A stretch of 64,000 nt of DNA from JBJXGV01 sp046160485. Lineage in GTDB: Bacteria; Orphanbacterota; Orphanbacteria; JBJXGV01. The position numbers were made by a program, and so were the translations under genes. Below are positions 47,105-54,080 of the stretch, one piece after another; positions within the stretch are counted from its first letter, which is position 1; every line of letters begins with the position of its first letter. The stretch covers positions 1 to 64,000 of the forward strand of contig JBJXGV010000072.1 in assembly GCA_046160485.1 (NCBI GenBank), read 5' to 3'. The notes under the pieces are model-generated. The model was not told the DNA's origin and ran no database searches. It saw only the letters and a program-made list of their open reading frames with translations.

Positions 47105-48148
47105 ATGAATACACGGTTCACGACAGCAGCACTCGCCTTCGCCGCGGCCCTCCAACTCGGCTCCTCGTCCCCCGCCGACGCTGACAAAGTCGAAATCACA
47201 TCCGTACAGAATATCGTCATCGGCGCATCGGGTCTTGATCCGTTCCGCCGGCCGCTCGCTCTCGCGGCCGATCCGCTGCGCGGCGTCCTTCTCGTGGCTG
47301 ACACGGGCAACAGGCGCGTGGTGGTCTTCGATCGCACGGGCCGCGCCCGCGGCGTCATCGGCTCGGCGCCGGTCGACGAGCGCGGCACCGTCGGCGCGCC
47401 GTCCGCGCTCGCGCTCGACCGCCGCGGCCGCATCTACGTGCTCGACGAGATCCGCCGCACGATCGACGTGCTCACACCGACCGGCTCGCGCATCGCGGAG
47501 CTCGCCCCGGTGCTCCCCTCGACCGCGGCTTCGGGGACGATGCTCCAAGACCTCGCAATCGGCTCGAGCGGCTCGATCTACTTGCTCTACACCGGCGCGA
47601 CGCCGGGAATCCTCGTTCTCGACGCGAAGGGACGGACTACGCGGGAGATCGGATTCCTCGCCGCGAGCGCGGACGGTCTCAACGGTCCGGTCGCGATTGC
47701 GGTCAGCGCCTCCGAAACGATGATCGCGACGGTCGACCCGCGCGCTGAGAACAGCGTGCGCGTGATCTCGGCCGACGGCGCGCTCGTCGCGTGCTTCGGC
47801 TCGCATGGCGAAGGGGAGGGGACGTTCTCCCTCGCCGCGAACGTCGCGTTTGGGCCCGGCGAAACCGTGTGGGTCGTCGACGCCGTGCGGCACTCGTTGA
47901 GCGCGTTCGAGCCCGATGGCCGCTTCATCGGCCGCATCGGCGGCTTCGGCGCCGGCCCCGGCCAATTCAACTATCCGATCGCGTGCGAATTCCTTGCGGA
48001 CGACCTGATCGCTGTTCTCGAGCGCGCGGGCGACCGCTTGCAAATGCTGAGACTAGACGTGGAAACCTCCGGCGAGCCGCGTCTTGCATCTGAAGCCCCT
48101 GCTCTGACCGCTTCGGAGCTCGGGGAAATCACTGGCGGGAGGAGGTAA
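47105..48148 (+). CDS. Exported NHL-repeat beta-propeller protein
   Basis: 347 residues from ATG 47105 (CGGGAG upstream). Signal peptide (TTAALAFAAALQLGSSSPAD). About six NHL blades follow, such as LLVADTGNRRVVVFDRTGRA, GAPSALALDRRGRIYVLDEI and GGFGAGPGQFNYPIACEFL. No heme motif. It sits immediately upstream of the OmcS-like cytochrome gene (5 bp). From memory, NHL-repeat proteins also adjoin omcS in Geobacter, where they are thought to help assemble or anchor the cytochrome. A periplasmic or outer-membrane-associated assembly role is inferred. Confidence 0.87.
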   Translation: MNTRFTTAALAFAAALQLGSSSPADADKVEITSVQNIVIGASGLDPFRRPLALAADPLRGVLLVADTGNRRVVVFDRTGRARGVIGSAPVDERGTVGAPSALALDRRGRIYVLDEIRRTIDVLTPTGSRIAELAPVLPSTAASGTMLQDLAIGSSGSIYLLYTGATPGILVLDAKGRTTREIGFLAASADGLNGPVAIAVSASETMIATVDPRAENSVRVISADGALVACFGSHGEGEGTFSLAANVAFGPGETVWVVDAVRHSLSAFEPDGRFIGRIGGFGAGPGQFNYPIACEFLADDLIAVLERAGDRLQMLRLDVETSGEPRLASEAPALTASELGEITGGRR

Positions 48149-48153
48149 GTCAG

Positions 48154-49218
48154 ATGAAAGCGGCGTTGTTGGTCAGTTTTGGAGTGGTTGTGGGGCTAAT
48201 TGCGCTGGCATCTTGGAGCTTCGCGGGCGACTACCACTATGGTGTCGACCTTGTTTGCTCCGACTGCCACGTGATGCACTACAGCCAGCAGCACGGCTAC
48301 AATCCCGACGGGTCAGGCAACGTAGTGACTCTCTCGGGCGGACCGCACGAGTACCTGCTTCGGAACGACGTCAATGATCTTTGCCTTTCGTGCCACAACG
48401 GTCAGTCGTGGGCCCCGGACGTGTTCCAAGCCCACAGCAACGGATACGTGCGGCAGGCGGGAGCATTGAACGAGGTTGGCGGCGGTGTGCCGTACGAAGA
48501 CGCGTCGGGTCACACGCTCGGTTCGACGGACGTGGCGCCGGGATCCAATCCGGCGTGGAGCAACGCTTCTGGACTAAACTGCGCGGATTGCCATGCCGTC
48601 CACGGACGGACGAGCTTGCCCGCACCGGGCGGCTACCGTAACCTGCGGTCCGCAAGCGGTGTGGAGATGTCGTATTCGCGCGGCGATGTGGAGATCACGA
48701 ACGACCTGACGAAGTGGGTCTTCGAGGACGCTTCGAGCGGTGCGAGCGCGAATCACTACGGAGTCGGTGCGATTACGTTCAATGAGCCGGACCAGACGAA
48801 GTCCCAATACGCGCAGTACTGCAAGGCGTGCCACACGGACTTCCACGGTGATGTGGGCGGTGCGGAAATTGGTGGTGTGGGGAGCCCTCCTGAAGAGTTC
48901 ATCCGGCACCCGTCTTCGACGGCGAACATCGGCGCGATCGGCGGAGGCCACTCGAGCCTCACCCGGTTCGCGGGCAAGGTGAATCAAGTGCAGGTCATGT
49001 CGCCGGCGGGCAAGAAGGCCGGAACGTACACGACGACCGACACGGATCTCACGGCGTCGTGCATGAGCTGCCACAAGGGTCACGGCAACCAGAACGCGTT
49101 CGGCTTGATCTACATGCTCGGCACCGGAACGATCACGGAGCAGGGCGACAACGGAGTTGACGCGCGCAACATGTGCCGCCAGTGCCACGGCCAAGGAACG
49201 AGCAGCACGGCCTGGTAA
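48154..49218 (+). CDS. OmcS-like hexaheme cytochrome c (candidate nanowire subunit)
   Basis: 354 residues with a signal peptide (LLVSFGVVVGLIALASWSFA). Six CXXCH motifs in order: CSDCHVMH, CLSCHNG, CADCHAVHG, CKACHTDFHG, CMSCHKGHG and CRQCHGQG. The order, spacing and residues after each motif follow Geobacter OmcS as I remember it (CHTMH first; CHDPHG third; CHTDIH fourth; CHRAH fifth; CHAK last). OmcS polymerises into extracellular filaments with stacked hemes that carry electrons over micrometres. Twelve or so extra histidines could supply distal ligands. GGAGGAGG before the ATG is a very strong ribosome site, fitting high expression. Less GC-extreme codons than the neighbours. Other hexaheme families cannot be excluded without a structure comparison. 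Confidence 0.88.
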   Translation: MKAALLVSFGVVVGLIALASWSFAGDYHYGVDLVCSDCHVMHYSQQHGYNPDGSGNVVTLSGGPHEYLLRNDVNDLCLSCHNGQSWAPDVFQAHSNGYVRQAGALNEVGGGVPYEDASGHTLGSTDVAPGSNPAWSNASGLNCADCHAVHGRTSLPAPGGYRNLRSASGVEMSYSRGDVEITNDLTKWVFEDASSGASANHYGVGAITFNEPDQTKSQYAQYCKACHTDFHGDVGGAEIGGVGSPPEEFIRHPSSTANIGAIGGGHSSLTRFAGKVNQVQVMSPAGKKAGTYTTTDTDLTASCMSCHKGHGNQNAFGLIYMLGTGTITEQGDNGVDARNMCRQCHGQGTSSTAW

Positions 49219-49253
49219 TTGTCGGAGTAGACTGTTTTCTGAATCGGGGATCT

Positions 49254-49285
49254 GGGCTCCAGCACTCCGGCCACGGCTGGAGCCC
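49254..49285 (+). terminator. Stem-loop between the OmcS-like and second hexaheme genes
   Basis: A perfect 9-bp stem (GGGCTCCAG at 49254-49262 with CTGGAGCCC at 49277-49285) and a 14-base loop lie 36 bp after the OmcS-like stop. No T run follows, so it more likely protects or partly attenuates the upstream transcript (giving excess OmcS-like protein) than stops it fully. Confidence 0.45.
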
Positions 49286-49370
49286 ACTCCACCCCCGGTG
49301 AACGTGCAGTAGCAGCGCCCGGCCGTGTTGCCCCTTCGGCCGGATTCCCGGTGGCCGTGCGGAGACGTCG

Positions 49371-50492
49371 ATGAGGTTCCATCCGGGGATCGCGCTCGCC
49401 GCGACCATCGCCGCGACGGCGTGGGCAGCGACCACCGCGATCGACTCGGATCCGCACGGCAACCCGGCCAGCGGCGTCCTGCGCATCACGACTGACCCGC
49501 CCTCGCGCGGCGAGTGCCAGCAGTGCCACCCCACCCACGGCGACGAACTCAACATCAGCGGCTTTCCGCCGGTGCTCTTCGACGAAAACGCGAACGCGAT
49601 CGCGTTCTTCCTCGAGGGCGACGGCCCCTGCCATCCTGGGATGCCGATCAACTACCCGCTCGGCGAGAGCGATCGCATCCCCGAGACGGAGCCCGGCGCC
49701 GGCTACTTCGAGGCGAACAGCGGCGGCACTCGCCTCGTCGGCGTCGAGCTTCGCGGGCGCTGGCCCGGCGAGGCTGTCTACACGAATAGCGAGGCGACCG
49801 CGGAGGGGCGGCTCATCTCGCCGCACGCGTTCGACCCCGACATGCCGCGGCGCGACGCCGGCGGCGAGGGGCTTTGCCTCAACTGCCACGACCCGCACGA
49901 CACGCCCGGTCAGCGCGATCTGTTGTTAGCGCGCTACGACGGCATCGGCGGCTATCAGACGGTTGGCCCGCCCCCCGAGTACCGTTTCTGTTTCACATGC
50001 CACGGCGCCGACGGCGCACCGGGCATGGAAATCGAGAATCGCTACATCGAGGACTACTACGACGCGGCGCTCAACGGCGAGTTCGCGGGACACCAGATCC
50101 GCAAGAACCCCGACATCGCGCTCTCGTGGCCGTCGAACGTGCGCGTCGGCGACCGGCTCCCCTGCTACGACTGCCACAACCCTCACGGATCGCGCGGCAA
50201 TAACGGCGTCGAACCGAACGCGTTCCTGATCAGCGACCAGCGCCCCGGTTGGAGCGGGCTTACGAATACGCTCGACGACGCGGCGCAAGCGCGGCGCTTC
50301 TGCCTCGGTTGCCATATCCCCTCGGATGGGATCCCGGGGTCACAGACCGTCGAGGGAATCGTCATGAACACGCTCCCGGACGAGGACGAGCACATGTCGA
50401 CGGCCACGGAGAGCTGCCACGACTGCCATGGGCGCGACTACTCGAGCCCAACGGGCAAGAACGTTCACAACCCGTCGGAAGGGGATGTGTAA
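49371..50492 (+). CDS. Exported hexaheme cytochrome c
   Basis: 373 residues, signal peptide (HPGIALAATIAATAWAATTA). Six CXXCH motifs: CQQCHPTHG, CLNCHDPHD, CFTCHGADG, CYDCHNPHG, CLGCHIPSD and CHDCHGRD, several followed by PHG as in doubled-CXXCH cytochromes. The segment DGPCHPG looks like a lost heme site. It probably works in the periplasm or at the outer membrane as the heme partner of the beta-barrel encoded next, in the manner of porin-cytochrome conduits; its direct substrate is unknown. Confidence 0.88.
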   Translation: MRFHPGIALAATIAATAWAATTAIDSDPHGNPASGVLRITTDPPSRGECQQCHPTHGDELNISGFPPVLFDENANAIAFFLEGDGPCHPGMPINYPLGESDRIPETEPGAGYFEANSGGTRLVGVELRGRWPGEAVYTNSEATAEGRLISPHAFDPDMPRRDAGGEGLCLNCHDPHDTPGQRDLLLARYDGIGGYQTVGPPPEYRFCFTCHGADGAPGMEIENRYIEDYYDAALNGEFAGHQIRKNPDIALSWPSNVRVGDRLPCYDCHNPHGSRGNNGVEPNAFLISDQRPGWSGLTNTLDDAAQARRFCLGCHIPSDGIPGSQTVEGIVMNTLPDEDEHMSTATESCHDCHGRDYSSPTGKNVHNPSEGDV

Positions 50493-50575
50493 CCACGCGT
50501 GCTAGCGATGCGCGAGACGAAGGACGCGAGCGAGGCTCCGAGGCAGCGGCCGCGATACGCGCGCTCTTTGCAGCG

Positions 50576-52234
50576 ATGGCGTGGGTCGCCGCGGCGGCGG
50601 GCGGGGCGACCGGCGCCGACGGCAAGTTCGTCGGCTCTTTCCACCGCACGACCGGAGCGGAAGAGCAGGACGTGCTGCGCATGCGTTATGACATCGGAAC
50701 GCGCGAGCAGATCCCCGCGGGGTTCGACCTCGATCTGCGAACGTCGCTGCAATTCTCGCGGCGGCCTGGAGAGTCGAACTCCGACCTCCTCCGAAGCCGG
50801 TTCTTCGGCGAGGCGCGGCGCTCCGGGGTTCGCTTCTACGGAAACTTCGTTCCGTGGCAAGAAATCACGTCCGGCGAGGGTGGGCCCGAAGAGCACAACC
50901 TCCAACTCGGCCTCGCGCTCACGCCGCGCAAGGCGCCGCAGCTTGATTTCGGCTACAACCGCCAGCGCCGAGCGCGCAGCGGCGTCGTGTCCGAGTCGGA
51001 GGATCGCCGCGCGCGGATTTCGTACGCGCTCGGCGGCCTCACCGCGCAGGCATCCGTGCGGCGGCTCGACGCCAGCGCCGAACCCGCGCTTCAGGTCCCC
51101 GCGCGCACTGACGAGGTGCGTGCCGGGATGAGCGGACTGACGCGCATCGGTCCGGTCTCTTTGTCGGGCGACTACGAGGCGGCGTTCACGGACTTCGAGT
51201 CCGCGGACCGGCGGCGCGACACATCGGTGCACGGCGCGCACGGCAACGCGGCGTGGGCGATCCACCCGCGTTTCTCCGCGATCGCCTCCGCGGTCGGCCG
51301 CTGGGGCCACAGCGACGACAACTCGCGCCCCGGGCGCGAGGAGATCGAAGAGCGTTATCTGAGCGGCGGCGCGCAGTACCGTCCGTGGAACAGCCTCGAT
51401 CTTTCAGCACTCCGCGAGCACCGGCGAAGCGCCGCGGCGACGAGCGTCGTCGACACCGACTACCTCCAATTCGACAGCAGTTTCCGCAAACCGATCCGCA
51501 GGGGGCTTCAGTTCCAGAGCGGGTACCGCCACACCGTCGCGACGTCGTCGGACCGCGGCGAGATCCCCAACCGCTCGGCGAACGCGCTCATCGACGGACG
51601 GCTGCGCGAGCACATCGACGGGCGCTTCGAACTACGCGCGTCGAAGTCGGCCACCGATGAGATCGACGACACGCGGTGGGTGCGGCTCGCGCAGCTTCGG
51701 ACACGGCCGTCGCGCGGCATGCGCGTCGAGGCAACGTGGACGCGGACGACGACGCCGATCGCGGTGATCGAGGCCCCGGACGGCGCCGCGGGCGACACGA
51801 CGGCGCCGGCGGCGGACACACTTACGGTCGTGCGCGGCGTTTCGCAGAATGACAACCAGTGGGAGATCGTCACATCGTACGAACCGGCGCGCGCGATGTC
51901 GTTCGTACTCGCACTCCGAGCGCTCGACGGCAGCGGCCGTATCGCGCGGGACGAGCGCTTCGCGAGTCTCACGACGACATGGCGCCTCGCGCGGAGCGCG
52001 AACCTCTCGGGGAGCTGGTCGCGGCGGCTCTCGGAGTCGGATTACACGGTCGTCGCCGCGACGGGAGACGAGACGCTCCGCGTTGTGCGAGAATCCTCCG
52101 ATACTGTCGTCGGGCTCGACTTGAGCGGCAGGATCGCGCGGGATATCCGCTACACGGGATCCTGGCGGGAGATCTCCGGCAACAGCCGCCCGTCGAGCGA
52201 CACGTACTCGGTCAATCTCGAAAGGACCTTTTGA
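50576..52234 (+). CDS. Outer-membrane beta-barrel protein of the cytochrome operon
   Basis: About 552 residues from ATG 50576. The sequence is a run of amphipathic strands (FDLDLRTSLQFSRRP, SRFFGEARRSGVRFYGNFVP, LQLGLALTPRKAPQLDFGYN, MSFVLALRALDGSGRI) and ends in the C-terminal Phe typical of barrels (SVNLERTF). By position it is the porin of a porin-cytochrome conduit, like MtrB/PioB or Geobacter OmbB, but no MtrB-type CXXC motif is present. The start is doubtful: the frame is open upstream (IRALFAAMAWVAAAAGG would make a better signal peptide) yet has no ATG, GTG or TTG. An ATG at 50508 is in another frame. Its stop overlaps the next ATG (TGATG). Confidence 0.8.
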   Translation: MAWVAAAAGGATGADGKFVGSFHRTTGAEEQDVLRMRYDIGTREQIPAGFDLDLRTSLQFSRRPGESNSDLLRSRFFGEARRSGVRFYGNFVPWQEITSGEGGPEEHNLQLGLALTPRKAPQLDFGYNRQRRARSGVVSESEDRRARISYALGGLTAQASVRRLDASAEPALQVPARTDEVRAGMSGLTRIGPVSLSGDYEAAFTDFESADRRRDTSVHGAHGNAAWAIHPRFSAIASAVGRWGHSDDNSRPGREEIEERYLSGGAQYRPWNSLDLSALREHRRSAAATSVVDTDYLQFDSSFRKPIRRGLQFQSGYRHTVATSSDRGEIPNRSANALIDGRLREHIDGRFELRASKSATDEIDDTRWVRLAQLRTRPSRGMRVEATWTRTTTPIAVIEAPDGAAGDTTAPAADTLTVVRGVSQNDNQWEIVTSYEPARAMSFVLALRALDGSGRIARDERFASLTTTWRLARSANLSGSWSRRLSESDYTVVAATGDETLRVVRESSDTVVGLDLSGRIARDIRYTGSWREISGNSRPSSDTYSVNLERTF

Positions 52235-52893
52235 TGCGCGCGAACACTCCTGAGCCGAGCCGCACCGCGTCGCGCGCGCTACCGCCCGGGGCGCGCGGCA
52301 GCGCTGGCGCGCTCGCGGTGGTCGCGTTCGCCGCGTGCGCGCTCGCGTCCTGCTCGGGCCCGGCGCGTTTCATCGACAAGGAAGCGGACATCCCGTTCTA
52401 CGAGCGCGTCGCGATCGTCCCGTTCTCCGCGCTCGGCTCCGACGCGACGAGCGGCCAGAAGGTGACGGCTGTCTTCTTCGTCGAACTTTTGCGGGCGAGC
52501 CAATTCGAGGTCGTCGAGCCGGGGCAATTCACAGCGGCGATGACGCGCGTACGCGGCGGCACTCCAGCGGGAAACCCATGGTCGACCGCGGAGCTGGCGA
52601 AGCTCGGCGAGGAAGCCGGCGTGCAGGGCATCTTCTTCGGCACCGTGCGCGATTACGAGATGGAGCGCTCGGGCCAGGAGGCGTTTCCCGTCGTGTCGGT
52701 CGACGCGCGCTTCGTCGACGCCGCGACCGGACGCGTCGTCTGGAGCGCCAACCGCACACGGCGCGGCGGGCCGGGAATCCCGCTCGCCGGGATCATCTTC
52801 GGCCTCTTCGGCGGCGGCGAGATCCACACGCTCGGCGAGATCACATCCGAGGTCTGCCGCGAGTTGATCGCGACGCTGCCGGGGGGACGCTGA
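52234..52893 (+). CDS. CsgG/LpoB-like lipoprotein I
   Basis: 219 residues. Lipobox LASC gives an N-terminal lipid anchor. The domain that follows (ERVAIVPFSALGSDATSGQK, VTAVFFVELLRASQFEVVEP, LGEEAGVQGIFFGTVRDYEM, DARFVDAATGRVVWSANRTR) is the CsgG/LpoB/GNA1162 alpha-beta fold. The best-known members form the curli secretion pore or activate murein synthases. A Gly-rich hydrophobic segment (GIPLAGIIFGLFGGG) near the end could insert in a membrane. It overlaps the barrel gene before it and the second lipoprotein gene after it by one base each, so it is tightly co-translated. Confidence 0.84.
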   Translation: MRANTPEPSRTASRALPPGARGSAGALAVVAFAACALASCSGPARFIDKEADIPFYERVAIVPFSALGSDATSGQKVTAVFFVELLRASQFEVVEPGQFTAAMTRVRGGTPAGNPWSTAELAKLGEEAGVQGIFFGTVRDYEMERSGQEAFPVVSVDARFVDAATGRVVWSANRTRRGGPGIPLAGIIFGLFGGGEIHTLGEITSEVCRELIATLPGGR

Positions 52894-53507
52894 TGCGCGC
52901 GCACTTCGCTATCGCGGCCGCCACGCTCGCCGCGTTCCTCGCGGGCTGCGCTCCCGCCCCGCAGGGATTCTCATCGTGGCGCCGGCCGGCGTCCTCGCGC
53001 ATCGCGATCCTTCCGCTCGCGAATTACACGCCCACCCGCGACGCGCCCGACCGGCTCGCGCCGATTCTCGCCGCGGAGTTCGGGCGACTCGCGGGGGTCG
53101 AGGTGATCGACATGGGCGTCGTCGACGCGGCGCTCGCCGACGATCCGTGGCTCTTGACAGACCGCATTCCGCCGGATCTCGCGGACCGTTTCGCGAAGGA
53201 CCTCGGCGCGGACGCGCTCCTTGTCGGCTCGGTACTCGGATTCGGAAACCGCGACATCGGCGGCGAACAAGTGCCGCAGGTGTCGATCTCTCTTCGCCTG
53301 ATCGAAACACCGGGAAGCCGCGTACTCTGGACCGTCGTGCACAGCCGCGACGGCGAGGACTCGGAGTGGCTCTTCGGATTCGGCCGGGTGCGGAGCCTCG
53401 AACAACTCGCCGCGTGCGTCGTTCACGACGCTCTCGCGACGTTTCCCGCGCGAAGCGCGGCGGGCGAATCGCGGCGAACCGCGGTCGCGGAAGGAGATTC
53501 TCGATGA
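52893..53507 (+). CDS. CsgG/LpoB-like lipoprotein II
   Basis: 204 residues with lipobox FLAGC. Same fold as the previous gene by motif order (SRIAILPLANYTPTRDAPDR, LAPILAAEFGRLAGVEVIDM, FAKDLGADALLVGSVLGFGN, SISLRLIETPGSRVLWTVVH) but distant in sequence, so it is an old duplication or a second member. Two different CsgG-like lipoproteins between a barrel and giant cytochromes suggest a hetero-oligomer, perhaps an export or docking ring for the surface cytochrome. That role is inference. It overlaps the next gene by four bases (ATGA). Confidence 0.83.
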   Translation: MRAHFAIAAATLAAFLAGCAPAPQGFSSWRRPASSRIAILPLANYTPTRDAPDRLAPILAAEFGRLAGVEVIDMGVVDAALADDPWLLTDRIPPDLADRFAKDLGADALLVGSVLGFGNRDIGGEQVPQVSISLRLIETPGSRVLWTVVHSRDGEDSEWLFGFGRVRSLEQLAACVVHDALATFPARSAAGESRRTAVAEGDSR

Positions 53508-54079
53508 GGCGAACGGTGCGTTACGTGGCGTGGTGCGCGGCGGTGATCGTCTTCGGCTCGGCGGCGTTCGCGAAGGAGCCGCCGGAGCAGGCGCCAGCGT
53601 GGCTTCCCACCCAGGCGAGCGAGATCGACACGACGCTCTTCCCGACCATCGACTTCGCGCCGGACACGACGATCGTCCAAGACACGAGCATGGTCTTCGC
53701 GCTCGAGATCGGGAGCCGGCTCTACACTGACTGGAAAGAAGAACAGAAAATGCGAATCGGTGACCGCGTCTTCATCGGGGACACCGAGTACGCCGCGGCG
53801 GTGACCGGCTTCCTGAGCGATTTCCGCCTCGTCGACGGCCGCCCCGTCTCCGCCTCGAGCGAGATGAAGAACCCCGCGGCGAAGATCGTGACGTACAAGG
53901 AAGGCGCCGCCGTCGACAGCACGTGGGCGTTTCTCAATTTTCCGCCGCACTTTTCGCCGAAGGCATTCTTCACGTTTCGCCTGCTGTCGATCAACGGTCT
54001 CGGGCCCGGCGGCGTAGCGGCGCCGAGCGGCGAAGGCACGAGCGCGGCTGACGCGGCGCATGGGAGCCACGAACACTAA
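53504..54079 (+). CDS. Exported protein of unknown function in the cytochrome operon
   Basis: 191 residues, GGAAGGAG upstream, signal peptide (RYVAWCAAVIVFGSAAFAKE). The core looks like a small beta-sandwich (IGSRLYTDWKEEQKMRIGDR, SSEMKNPAAKIVTYKEGAAV, STWAFLNFPPHFSPKAFFTF). The 'NPAAKIVTYKEG...TWAF.NFP' stretch is faintly like part of ResB-type cytochrome maturation proteins, which may be chance. The C-terminus ends HGSHEH and could bind metal or heme. I do not recognise the family. Its location suggests a role in assembling or docking the giant cytochrome. Confidence 0.75.
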   Translation: MRRTVRYVAWCAAVIVFGSAAFAKEPPEQAPAWLPTQASEIDTTLFPTIDFAPDTTIVQDTSMVFALEIGSRLYTDWKEEQKMRIGDRVFIGDTEYAAAVTGFLSDFRLVDGRPVSASSEMKNPAAKIVTYKEGAAVDSTWAFLNFPPHFSPKAFFTFRLLSINGLGPGGVAAPSGEGTSAADAAHGSHEH

Positions 54080-54080
54080 G

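Noticed and set aside
49290..49350. Cobalamin or other known riboswitch before the second hexaheme gene
   Set aside because: GC-rich hairpins occur but no B12 box or other recognisable core.
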